From Mugil cephalus (taxonomy: Eukaryota > Chordata > Actinopteri > Mugiliformes > Mugilidae): a stretch of 64,000 nt of DNA. The position numbers and the translations under genes are program-made. Below, one piece after another: positions 34,561 through 44,889 of the stretch (position 1 is the stretch's first letter; each line of letters starts with the position of its first letter). The notes below the pieces were generated by a model. The model had not been told where the DNA came from. It saw only the letters and a list, made by a program, of their open reading frames with translations, and searched no databases. Location: positions 3,371,340-3,435,339 of the forward strand of contig NC_061776.1 of assembly GCF_022458985.1 (NCBI RefSeq), read 5' to 3'.

Positions 34561-35329
34561 TAAAAGCACTTGACTGAGAACTGATTTGTATATAAAAGTA
34601 AAGCAGCACTGATCCTTCATGTGACCAGAGCAGCTCATCACACCCAGGAGAAGAACTCAGGTGGAATTAAATTCAGTTTAACTGAAAATATTACAAAGAC
34701 TGAAATTGAGTTATTTTTAAATGAATAGTTGATTCTTTTAATTTTATATCACAGCTCATAGGGTCATTAGAAATGAATGAGGTGATGGAGGTGAAGTTGT
34801 GATTAAAACAGGATTAACATATAAATATAGAATCTGAACAGACTGCAACAACTTTTGCTACAAAACAATTAATTATAAAACAATTTAAAATATTAACATC
34901 AAGCAAAATAAGAACATTGGATCCTGGATCTGTCAATGACTCAACATAACAAAAAGGTGTTAAAACCATATTAGTCCAGTTTGGGGTTGATGAAATGCTG
35001 CAGATGCTTTTTTCTGGCTCCACACAATGCAGGTTTGACATCCGTAGTAATTCCCACAACTTTTCCAAAAATAATTTATTTTTTCCTTCTTTTTTTTTAA
35101 AAAAAATGTCTGAACAAAAGAACAAACAAACAGATAATTATGTGTCTCCTCGACCAGTTGTGTTGTCAGATTTGCTGCTCGTCCTTTAACTCAATTTTTA
35201 ATTGTGTTTCTTGATGAACTGACATTTTTAAGTCTGTATCTGGTCAGAATTAACACACGTCTGCTCACACATCAAACATCAAACTGTTTTATGGAAACTT
35301 TAAGTGAAGTCATATTCTAATGTATACTG

Positions 35330-35580
35330 AATATATGCACCGATCAGCCATAACATTATGACCAGTGAAGTGTTTAGACGACTGAGTCAGAGCATCTCCA
35401 GAGCTGCAGCTCTTGTGGGGTGTTCCTGGTCTGTAGTGATCAGTATCTATCAAAAGGTTCAAGGAAGGAGAAGAACCAGAGACAGGTCAAGGATCATAGA
35501 GAAGGCCGGCCCGTGTGGTCCCATCCAACACACGAGCTGCTGTAGCTCAGACTGCTGAAAAAGTTGATGCTGGTTGAACT
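35330..35580 (+). mobile_element. Tc1-like transposon relic
   Basis: It starts with the usual end sequence CACCGATCAGCCATAACATT, then jumps into the transposase N-terminus: RRLSQSISRAAALVGCSWS (helix-turn-helix), YQKVQ, and a decayed RSHRRATVAQIAEKL-like part. The copy is internally deleted. It is not found in the J3-C3 intron, so it inserted after duplication or was lost there. Confidence 0.7.
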
Positions 35581-35704
35581 TTGTTCTGTATTGATGAGTA
35601 GTTTAGTATCAGAGTCCATGTAGTTTCCAGGATCAGGCTGAATCCAGAGCAGAGCTGGAAGCTGCTGTTGACTGTGTGAATGTGTGTGTGCTGTCAAACT
35701 TCAG

Positions 35705-36246
35705 ATGAGCAGGTAGTGAAGCCCGTGGTGAGCGTGTACCCAGCAGCATCCAGAGCCCACCTGGAGGGGAAGAGCTCTCTGCTGTGTCTGGCCTCACACA
35801 TGTTTCCTCCTGAGGTCAAGTTCTCCTGGAAAAGACAGAAGGAGGGCGGCTCTCTGGAGGATCTGACTCCTGCTGAGGGAGAGCAGCTGGAGCTCAGAGA
35901 GTCGGGACGCAGAGCCTCCATCAAGCTGGTGGATAGAGATTATCTCTGCACATATAAATACATCTGCTCCGTCGAGCATGAGGGAGGCACAGTCAATTCC
36001 AATCAAGGTAATGAAAACTTTGTGACTGTGTCCAGCAGTGATACAGATAATCTCTCACTGCAGCTCTAAACATTTGAATCCTTTTCTGTTTCAGAGGTTC
36101 TTCATGTCTCTCAGTACAAAGTGAAGCTGCTCTGTCTGCAGTACACAGTGCTGATAGTGAAGAGTCTGGTGTACTGCTGTGGACTCTCTCTGCTGACGAG
36201 CCTCAGAAACAAGGGACCGTCCACCAGCTCCACACATGCTGACTGA
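35705..36246 (+). CDS. TRGC: TCR gamma constant region C1
   Basis: The Ig exon is 35705-36007 and the connecting/transmembrane exon is 36095-36246. The Ig C domain begins DEQVVKPVVSVYP and has its two cysteines in SSLLCLASHMFPPEV and YKYICSVEHEGG. The second exon encodes EVLHVSQYKVKLLC, then the membrane helix LQYTVLIVKSLVYCCGLSLL with the buried lysine that pairs with CD3, and a short tail RNKGPSTSSTHAD. No cysteine occurs between the Ig domain and the membrane helix. Compared with C3, one exon is missing and the acceptor-proximal bases of C3 exon 2 (AGAGGTTC) are joined to the body of C3 exon 3, so C1 looks like an in-frame exon fusion by deletion. A functional chain is still predicted. Confidence 0.88.
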
Positions 36247-36553
36247 CTGTTTTCTGCTCCTCTTTTCTCTCCATCACATCTCATCACTTCATCTCATTCA
36301 TCACTTTCATCAGTCTTCAGAAATGTTGTTGAAATGTTCTTCTTTGTAATCTGTATCTGTTCATTCACGTGTTGATTGTCGTCCTGTAAATAGAAACACA
36401 TATATTCACATAAAAATCTGCTCTTAGAACGTGTTCATTCTCTAGTCGTCTAGTTTATTTCCACTTTTAACTGGGACTTGTATAATAATGAAAATGAAGC
36501 TGAATCATCATCAGTTTCCAGCTGTTTCTTCTGCTCTTGTGTTTCTTCTTTCT

Positions 36554-36559
36554 AATAAA
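36554..36559 (+). terminator. Candidate polyadenylation signal of C1
   Basis: AATAAA about 310 bp downstream of the C1 stop. The 3'UTR before it is almost identical to that of C3. Confidence 0.45.
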
Positions 36560-37019
36560 AAAGAAAGAAAATGAAACTTGAAGAGAATTTCCATGAGAAA
36601 TGTGTCTCAGTGGTTAATGAGGTGAACTCATGATACATTTAAAGTGATTGGGACGTTCAGACTTTTTCTTCCAACTAGAACTCAGTGAACTAATGAGACT
36701 GGAGGTGAACCAACATGGACGCCTGCTTCACAACAACAGCATGACTTGTTTGTCTCATGGGTTTGAGTCTCTGTCTCACTGAGGCTTGTGTTCTGTTCTG
36801 ATTAATGACAACACAACAACAGGAAGCATTATTGTTTCTAATAGAAGCTGAAAATCCTCTCACAGGATCAATTTAAACACTTTACAGGTAAAAACTTTAA
36901 ACTTCTTTAAAGTTCTATTTATCAGAGAGGAGACATTTATTTGAGGATGGAAGATTCTAAACACAACACAATGAAATAATTAGTTTTATTTAACTGTAAA
37001 CACTAATGTGTTTATAATA

Positions 37020-37290
37020 ATGAATGTAAATGTGTTTCTCTCTCAGATGAAGAACACAGGTGCTTCCTTTAAAGATTCTTTAACCAGAGCTGGTGGTGAA
37101 ACTGTCATTGTGTCATTAAAGTGAAAAGCCACAGCTAACGGTGTGGAGGCTGCAGAGCACAAACCCATACAGCCCGTCTGCTGCAGGAAGGAAGTCTGAT
37201 TGGCTGTCAGCAGTTTGTTTTCTGTCCTAATAACCACTGAGGACAGATTCATATCGGCTGCTGAACACATGTGTGAGCTCCTCTCCTCCT
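37020..37290 (+). promoter_or_regulatory. Candidate TRG enhancer between C1 and C2
   Basis: This block is strongly conserved with 60700-60945 behind C3. It carries an E-box CAGGTG (37057-37062), a MYB-type TAACGG (37136-37141), an ETS core GGAAGT (37190-37195) and a RUNX-like AACCACT (37232-37238), all kept at the same spacing in the other copy. Mouse TRG enhancers lie 3' of C genes and use MYB and RUNX sites. C1 and C2 are convergent, so this single copy lies downstream of both. Enhancer function is inference. Confidence 0.5.
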
Positions 37291-37733
37291 ACCACGTAGC
37301 CTCTTATTTCCACCGAGTCGTCCGACAACAATGATTCTGACCTACTTTTACTTTTTATTACATTTCATTAATAAATCTTCCTCCAGAGCTGTGGAGTTAA
37401 AGCAGTTTCACCCAGAAATCATCAAACCATCTGACCTAGCTCCTCTCAGTCAGCTGTGAAACAAACTGTGAATCTAATCTCAGGAAATAAAGTCGACTGA
37501 GTAACTTCATTATGTCACAGTGTAACAGATACCAAGGTCTGATTAGGACTTTACATATATCTGGTCAATATAAAAAACATGAATGAACTGAAAACATGAA
37601 CAATCTTCTGTGGAATAATGATTTCTACATTTAAAGGAGTGGTTATTGTAAATGATTATATCTAAATTATCATTAATTCATGTTTGAAACATCAAGATTT
37701 CACCTAAAGCAGGAAAAAAAAAACATTTTAAAG

Positions 37734-37734
<1 letters not shown>

Positions 37735-37778
<44 letters not shown>
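37735..37778 (+). repeat. (TA)n microsatellite
   Basis: About 22 TA units. Confidence 0.95.
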
Positions 37779-37781
<3 letters not shown>

Positions 37782-38037
37782 AAGTGAATTCTGGAATTAA
37801 TTCTAAGCTTCTGTTGAACTTGTCATCAGAAATAAAGTGGCTCAAGTTGTTTCTTATTTCTTTTCAATAAATACTGAGTAGCGATCTATTTTATTCATAT
37901 TATTTCTTCACTTGTTTTGCTACGTTTTACAAGTTTCTCTGCAGATGAAAAGACCCCGATACTCAGATCATAAGAAAACACTGAGATAGATTTACTTTGA
38001 CAAAAACAGAGAGAGAAATCTCAAATAATCTTGTTAT

Positions 38038-38043
38038 TTTATT
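38038..38043 (-). terminator. Candidate polyadenylation signal of C2
   Basis: AATAAA on the minus strand about 210 bp downstream of the C2 stop. Confidence 0.35.
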
Positions 38044-38251
38044 TCATTGAATAAAAACTGAGCATTGCACAAAAAACAGGAAGAGATGATAAAAGTATTG
38101 CAGCTAAAAAAAAGCCCTTTTTGCTGAAACGGCTTTTAAAGCAAAAAACACATCAAGAGCTGTTAGGCTTCTGTTCATGTGCTGTGAGGAACTGATTTGT
38201 TGATGTGTGGCTGTTTGACCGGTGTGAGGGAGAAGCTGCTGCAGAAAACAG

Positions 38252-38839
38252 TCAGTCAGCATGTGTGGAGCTGGTGGACGGTCCCTTGTTCCTGAGGCTC
38301 ATCAGCAGAGAGAGTCCACAGCAGTACACCAGACTCTTCACTATCAGCAGTGTGTAGGTGAAGCAGAAGAGCCTCTCTTTGTACCAGTGTGGGGCAGCGG
38401 CCGGTGGAGCAGGAGGTGGAGGTGGAGGAGGAGGCACAGGCACTTCTGTGAAAGAAAAATGAATAAAAGAGTGTCAGCGACCTTAAGATTCTTTGCTGTC
38501 TGAATCACACAGTCACCAAGCCTTCATTACCTTGTAGCACTTTGGCCTCCACTGTGTCTCCCTCGTGCTCGACGGAGCACTGGTATCTGTACTCGTGCAC
38601 ATCGTCCCCTTGCAGCAGCCGGATGGAGGCTCTGATTCCCGACTCTCTGAGCTCCAGCTGCTCTCCCTCAGCAGGGGTCAGATCCTCCAGAGAGCCGCCC
38701 TCCTTCTGTCTTTTCCAGGAGAACTTGACCTCAGGAGGAAACATGTGTGAGGCCAGACACAGCAGAGAGCTCTTCCCCTCCAGGTGGGCTCTGGATGCTG
38801 CTGGGTACACGCTCACCACGGGCTTCACTACCTGCTCAT
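38252..38839 (-). CDS. TRGC: TCR gamma constant region C2 (inverted cassette)
   Basis: The Ig exon is 38531-38839 and the second exon is 38252-38445. The Ig domain is almost the same as C1 up to GEQLELRESG, then differs (SIRLLQGDDVHEYRYQC). The second exon encodes a connecting peptide EVPVPPPPPPPPAPPAAAPH, then WYKERLFCFTYTLLIVKSLV and the rest of the membrane helix with the conserved lysine and the same STHAD tail. No cysteine lies in the connecting peptide before RLFC at the membrane. The proline-rich segment is absent from C1 and C3 and is coded by a CCT/CCA repeat. A (GT)n tract lies just upstream of the first acceptor. Frame and splice sites are intact, so it is probably functional. Confidence 0.87.
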
Positions 38840-38848
38840 CTGAAGTTT

Positions 38849-38852
<4 letters not shown>

Positions 38853-38897
<45 letters not shown>
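38853..38897 (-). repeat. (GT)n tract at the C2 splice acceptor
   Basis: On the gene strand about 20 GT units end 14 bp before the acceptor CTTCAG/AT. C1 and C3 have only four to five GT units at the same place. Confidence 0.9.
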
Positions 38898-38898
<1 letters not shown>

Positions 38899-38999
38899 TC
38901 ACCATCACATGGCACAAAATGTTCATATTCCAAAATGTATGATACGTGAAAGAAAAGGAATTTAAATATATGTCAAAGACAATGAAAGTAACAATTAAA

Positions 39000-40000
39000 A
39001 GAATTAAAACCACTTCCGGTGACATTCAATGTGAAGTAAAGAGATGTATCGAGTACTGTATGAGATGATAACCTAAATACAACTTATTTAAAAACGTTCC
39101 CATTTAATGAACTGTCCTTTTACAAACAAACATTTTAAGAACAACCTGAGAAGCTAAAGGAAAATAAGTGCATTTTCAGCTCATAGTGTTGACTACAGCT
39201 GAGTTCTGGTTCCTCGATGTCCACGACTCCGACTGAAACAGTTGTGCTCGTGGAACAGTTTGGAATAATAGTTGGATGCAGCTTCTATGTCATTTTATAC
39301 TTTAAACAAGTTGAAATTATTATATTTATGAGTTTATGAGTTTCATCATTAAATATAATTTAAAATCGGTTGTGCTGAAACACAGAACAAAAAACGATTA
39401 ATAAAATAAATGAAAACACAAATGTCGAAGGAACAGGTTTAAATGAGCGGATGACATTTTCCGATATAGAAAAAAAGACGTTATCATGTAAATAAAATCA
39501 CGCGTGTTATATTTTTATAACTTTTATAAGTATCTATACAGACACATTGATTTTACTTAGAATTATAATTACAACGGTATTATTGAAAATGAGTTTATAG
39601 TAAATCAGATTTATAGCCTACATCATGTATATAAACGGACAATCCAGACCTACCTAATATATATTTCTTAATATTCAATACATTCACCAAATTATGACAT
39701 TAATCCGAATTGTACATAATCAAATGTAAATATACGTCACAGCTACACAGCTACAGTACAACACTGAGACACGTGTTTTACGATCATAAAACCCTGAAAT
39801 CGTATTTAACCTCGAATATCTAATGACTAAGAAGAGCACGATGCCACAACCACCACAAAAATGTAATTCATTCATTTAATTAAATATTACATTTAATTAG
39901 AAAGAATTTCAGTCTGAATCTGAAACGTCATCGGGTCCGTGTCATAAATTAAAATTAATTAACAGGAGACTTTATATCGACGAAAGAACGACTTCATGTT
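39000..40000. other. J2-C2 intron, AT-rich
   Basis: No further J segment, exon or recognisable transposon is seen. Confidence 0.4.
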
Positions 40001-40086
40001 AAATATAATATAATATAATATAATATAATATAATATAATATAATATAATATAATATAATAGAAGAGAAGAGAAGAGAAGAGAAGAA
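40001..40086 (+). repeat. (ATAAT)n and (GAAGA)n compound microsatellite
   Basis: About 11 TAATA pentamers followed by five GAAGA pentamers. Confidence 0.95.
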
Positions 40087-40324
40087 ACCCGGTTTAAAGA
40101 TTTATTAAACAACTGCTGACGAGAACAAAACAGGTTTCACTCTCATCTTAATCATACGATGTGTCTACTTTTCTTTAAAAAGTACATTTTATATGTAATG
40201 TGTTTGTGTTGTTGTTGTTGTTGTTGTTTTGTTTTTTTACAAAACTGACACTTGAACGCAGACGGACCCGAGAACTTTTACGGTAAATTCAGACGAATGA
40301 AACCAGAAGGACTCGGATTCGTAC

Positions 40325-40388
40325 CTGAAACATAGAGCGTGGTTCCAGAGCCAAAGATGAGGTAGCTGTTGGTGTCGTTGGATCCTCT
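40325..40388 (-). CDS. TRGJ: TCR gamma joining segment J2
   Basis: On the minus strand it encodes RGSNDTNSYLI and then FGSGTTLYVS, ending in phase 1 at the donor TTCAG/GTAC. It is longer than J1 and J3 by about three residues at the N-terminal end. It is in frame with C2 after splicing to 38839. Confidence 0.88.
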
Positions 40389-40416
40389 CACGGTGAAACA
40401 GACCGATACAAAAACC
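40389..40416 (-). promoter_or_regulatory. J2 recombination signal (12-type), variant heptamer
   Basis: The nonamer is perfect (40408-40416) and the spacer is 12 bp. The heptamer reads CACGGTG outward from J, with G for A at position 4. The critical CAC is kept. Confidence 0.88.
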
Positions 40417-40739
40417 TGTGAGCTGCTCTGCTGAGGTTCCTGCTGAGGAAGCAGGATCACGTTTCATTTCCAGGAGGGTCTGACTACAATGAGATCTTTA
40501 ATAAACCACGCGTGAACTTTACCTCGTTGTTTTCTGCATTTTCGGGATTTTTGTCTGAAGTCTTCGGTGGCAAGACAACATGTCTCCCTCCCCACGTTAG
40601 TGTCCCGCAGGGCTTAATAAAAACCAGAGGACAGAGACGCGTCGTTGTTGTGACTGTGAAGTTTTGATCAGGTGTAAGTTCCTGGTTCCTGAGTTTAGTG
40701 TCACATGCACGGACCTGGTTTCAGGACAGAAATCACAGG

Positions 40740-40813
40740 GTTAGTGGAGATGGTTGGGGTGGGGGCCAGGGAGTGCACCATGTCAAGAAAAGGTCCTCAC
40801 AAAGATAGGAACA

Positions 40814-40866
<53 letters not shown>

Positions 40867-40875
40867 ACAGGGAGT
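40740..40875 (+). repeat. Dispersed repeat ending in (GT)n
   Basis: Sequence with AAGGTCCTCACAAAGATAGGAAC followed by about 17 GT units and GA units. A related copy in the other order is at 55841-56110. Confidence 0.6.
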
Positions 40876-41149
40876 ACATTGAGAATTAAAGTCATCCTGT
40901 CTTATCTCCCATTATAAACAATAAATCAAATCAAATCAAAACCAAATCACACTTTTTTTATGTAGCACTTTTCGTGCAAAAAAGAAAATGCAACACAAAA
41001 GCGCTTCTCAAACAAAAACAAAACAGACACACACACACTCACACCCATATACACACGATAAGTTGTTGAGACTTAGCAGTGAGGCTAGAGACAAGGAGGA
41101 TGCTACCTTTAAGGAAAAACACTACAACAACACACAACAGCAGCTCAAC

Positions 41150-41440
41150 ACTAATAAACCGATGAACTCAGGTAGAGTTTTGATGCAGCAGTGTTGTCAG
41201 GTATTGATCAGATTGTACAGTCCAGAGTCATTTAGCTCATTTATTGCTTTTGGATGGAAACTGTTTATGAGTCTGGGGGTGTGAGCCTCTATTGGTCTGT
41301 GGTACGGCCCCCCAGGGAAGGCTGGCTCTTGTGGTCCCAGCCAACAAACCCCTGAAGTAGTTGATGCCGGTGTTGATAGGAAGGAGGCTCAGACTGGTCA
41401 TGGTGTCCATGCTGACCTCTGACCTCTGACCTCTGATGGA
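41150..41440 (-). mobile_element. Probable LINE 3' region
   Basis: The plus strand reads TTTTGGATGGAAACTGTTTATGAGTC, a phrase similar in style to the 3' part of Rex1-like LINEs (compare 50480-50560). The assignment is weak. Confidence 0.3.
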
Positions 41441-41859
41441 AGCTGTTGTGTACTGACGCGTCGATGAAAAGAAGTGATTCCCCGCTGACACGTCTTCTCC
41501 TGCATTCAAAAAAGCTTCGTTAGAAGAACTCATGCCCAATCTGAGGCAACCGCGTTCAGCTCCAACACTCTCCTTATTTATGTTTTCTCTTCTCCACAAA
41601 CTCCACAACTATTAACAAATTAAATGAAAGGAGAGCTTGACCCCGTACATCACACATTCAGTCATCAGACGGTCCGGACACGAGAAGGAAGGAAACATCA
41701 CTTGGTAACAGTAGATACGTATCAAACAGGTCCACGCACCCTGGGAGGTAAGTGAAGGATGTTTGATTATACAGAGCAGTTATTATCAGTAGTAACTGTG
41801 TTATAGACATTTTAACCTTTGAGCAATGAACATATTTAACAAACCCAGAAATAAAGGAG

Positions 41860-42420
41860 GGATAGGAAGAGGATCATCAGGAGGATGTTAGAGCTGAACG
41901 AGGTGGACTCTACAACTGGTACCAAGAGCTCCTCAGATTCAACAAGCGTTTTTGACACTTCTTTCTTTAAATAAAGCTGTTTAAATGTGTTTCATCTCAG
42001 CATCATGGACCAATGAGTCACAGTGGAAGGAAGGAGATGGATCAATGATGTCTTTTACATCATGCACAATGCACAGCATAATGGAGGAGGATCAAGCACG
42101 TGGGCAGTGTCGTGGTGATGACGAGACATGGGTCCTTCTACTCATGTGTACTTTAACAAACGTGTCAAATTCTCATGGAAGCGTTTATTCCCTGATGGCT
42201 TGTTTCAGAGGTTCAGGAATGACCCAGACAAGACTGATCCATGGAGACGTCCTGGTGCCAGATACAACAGCACAGCGTCAGAGTCCTGATGGAGTGCCAA
42301 AGAGGGACATGCACAATAATAAGGAGTTGGACATGATGTTATGGCTGGTTCTTGTACAGTATGTGGAGCTGAGAGCTTCACGAGACAAAAGAGCTGGACC
42401 CTGTCCCAGCCTAAACTAAC
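41860..42420 (+). other. Unidentified open stretch between J2 and V2
   Basis: An open frame of 144 codons (41985-42419) lies beside another frame reading RGGLYNWYQELLRFNKRF at 41894-41950. I do not recognise either. A PIF/Harbinger-like transposase N-terminus or a lost exon is possible, but there is no clear motif, leader or splice structure, so no gene is called. Confidence 0.25.
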
Positions 42421-42599
42421 ATGGGAACAATCAGCAGAGTGAAGCTTCACGTGTGGTTTGTTGTCAGGTCAGAACCAGAGCTCAGTCATACGTCTCCTCT
42501 AAACATGTTTGACCGTATATAAAACACATTTACTAAAATAAATTCATATGATTCAGGAGGGGAAAAATGAATTGTCAAACTCTAAATTTTCATAACTGC

Positions 42600-43475
42600 A
42601 CAGATGATGCATTTTATTTGTCTGGGCTATATTAATATGCAAATGTTTTTATTGAAATGTTCTGGAGGGGTGGGGCACAGTGACAAAAAAAACGAATGTT
42701 CTGGATTCAGGCGCCTTCTCACAAACATACTAAGAGTGGCCTCCAAACTAAACGTAAAGTCAGGAATCAGGAGGAGGAGGAGAAAACAAATCACTCTCAG
42801 CAGAAGAATCTGTAAACAGTGACGCTGGAACATCCACAAGACGAGAATGAAAACTAGATTTAGACCTACTGGGCTTACTGTCTTCTTAAACTTAAATTCT
42901 GTAGAAGATGATGACGCATCAAATGGCAAAAAAAGAAAAAAGGCTCTTTGCTGTCGCAGTACTTTAAGAACTACAGGAAGAGATCAGTGGTGTATTTAGC
43001 AGTATTTCGGAGATGTGACAATTGAGAATTGTGTGCAAATAAATGTATGATCTGGTTGTGAGTTCATTATTACACAGAATGAGATGTTACAATCTCTTGT
43101 GCCAAGATCCCGGGCAAAACTCATTTACAACCCAACAGAAAACTGAGCAGCAGGCTACCAGCTAGAAACCAATCATGAGACACCAGCTAACTGATTGTGT
43201 TGATTGTTAATTGTTAACCCGTTGGTCAAGTTTCCCCCTTGTTTCTGTTCTGGACTAGTCCTAAGAGTATATAACCCTTTTTTACATTTTACACCTTTAT
43301 CTTCTGTTTTTCTGTTCTGTCCCTAACAGTGTGACTTTCAACCACAGAGACATTAGCTTAGCCCTTTTTACTGCTATTCACCAAACACACGCTTTGTGTC
43401 AGTCTGGTGTCCTAGCTACGTCTCTCTCTGATACAAACCCGTCAAATCAGACTATTCTACTGAGTGAGTAGTGTG
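42600..43475. other. Intergenic, possible LTR at 43080-43470
   Basis: A TATATAACCC box at about 43268, followed by pyrimidine-rich sequence and CTAACAGTGTGACTTTC, looks like an LTR promoter region. No terminal repeats or coding region were confirmed. Confidence 0.2.
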
Positions 43476-43521
43476 TGTGGTTTACTGCTGTCTCCCCGTC
43501 ACCAGCATCTGTTCGCCTGCT

Positions 43522-43559
43522 GGTTTTTGTGCAGGCTGCTCGGATCATTTCGTGCTGTG
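43522..43559 (-). promoter_or_regulatory. V2 recombination signal (23-type), variant heptamer
   Basis: Nonamer ACAAAAACC is perfect and the spacer is 22 bp. The heptamer is CACAGCA, differing from CACAGTG at the last two positions. Confidence 0.85.
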
Positions 43560-43999
43560 GGAACCTTTCCAGCAGGCACAGTAGTAGGCGGCTGAGTGAG
43601 CAGAGATGATGTTTTTTATGATCAGGTTTCCACCGTTTGTCTTTCTCGTAACGTCAAAAGATTCCCTTTGAGGATGACGGAACAGAGAAATTTTCTTTTC
43701 CCATGTGCGATCAAAACGCACGACCGCTGTGAATGTTTTATTGTCCACTTTCTGGTACCAGTACACAAAGTTGTTGTCACATTGGTCAACACCCGTGCAC
43801 CCCAAGAAAACGGTTTCACCAGTTTTCCTGGTCATCGTCGGCTGGTCCTGGGTCAGCTCTGCTGCCATGGCAACCAGGGCTGTAGAGACACAGACAGATA
43901 GATGAAGGTTAGTGAGACAGCGTTTGTTAAAGGTGGAGTTTGTTGGAAACACTCACCTGAACACAGACAGCACAGAGCAGCAGCTGGGAGGAAAAGCAT
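43560..43999 (-). CDS. TRGV: TCR gamma variable segment V2 (inverted)
   Basis: The leader exon is 43957-43999 and the V exon is 43560-43879. The leader and first framework (ALVAMAAELTQDQPTMTRK) match V1 and V3, but from the first cysteine onward (VFLGCTGVDQC) it is a distinct sequence: FVYWYQKVDNKTFTAVVRFD and IIKNIISAHSAAYYCACW. Both Ig cysteines and the tryptophan are present and the frame is open. It belongs to a different V subgroup from V1/V3. Confidence 0.87.
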
Positions 44000-44059
44000 T
44001 TTGTGTGGTGGTGTATCCTCTGGTGAACCTGGGGAGAAGTGGAGCTCTGATGCAGCTGA

Positions 44060-44101
44060 GGCCCAACAAGGACGAGCTGTGACATGAGACGAGGCCACGT
44101 G
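44060..44101 (-). promoter_or_regulatory. V2 promoter region with E-box
   Basis: CACGTG at 44096-44101 and the downstream CTCATGTCACAG on the gene strand match V1 and V3. Confidence 0.45.
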
Positions 44102-44889
44102 GTTTCTAGCAGGTCCTCAAAGCTCCCATCAGCCCCTGCAGCCCACAGATGAGACGGCTGCTGATGATTGACAGCTCAGATCAAGCTGCTGTGTCCTTTC
44201 ATGGTCTTGATTTGAATCTGACAGCAGATGAAAAACATCTGGGTCACATGATGCAGAAAGACTAAAAAACATTCATGTTCCCACAAACACATTCAGGTTG
44301 GTGGTGACTTTAGTAACACAGACTGTTCTCTGTTGTTGAAGAGATGAGATGAAAATACAAAACCACAAATCCACACAGCTCCTCAACTCTGACTGAGATC
44401 TTCAATGTGTTTCACTTCATTCAGTAATGGAAGTGAATTTCTAGTGACTTGAATTCTTTTCCCACTCTGTCTCTCTGTCTATTTCAGCTGAGATGAAAGT
44501 TAATTCTCTTTGAAAGTTTTTAAATCATGAACTAATTACTGAAAACTTGAAAATATAATAATATAATAATCCATGTATTTGTATGATTTTATTTGTATAT
44601 TTGACATTTAAAGAGATGAAACCATTAAAAATCCTTCTCAGATCAGGTTTATTGTCTAATATTACTCTACAGCTTTAATATCTATCAGAACATACAGGAG
44701 GAATTTGACAAGTTAAACAAAAGATCAAATATTTTGACATGTTTGACAATTAGAGACCTGATCAGCTCTGATCATTTTGAATTGAATAAGCAAAGAGAAG
44801 CAGCGCCATCCTGTGGAGAGTCACTGAAAGTACAAAGGCATCCAGACGCACAGAGCTGCTGCCTCAGCTCCAGACTCTACGCTCTCTAC

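Noticed and set aside
35694..36006. Antisense frames opposite C1 (also opposite C2 and C3)
   Set aside because: Shadows of the constant-region exon; they reappear only because the C exons are duplicated.
37043..37270. Antisense frame conserved at 60754-60945
   Set aside because: Conservation covers non-coding bases too; frame lengths differ at the ends, and no domain, leader or splice context is seen. Better explained as a regulatory block.
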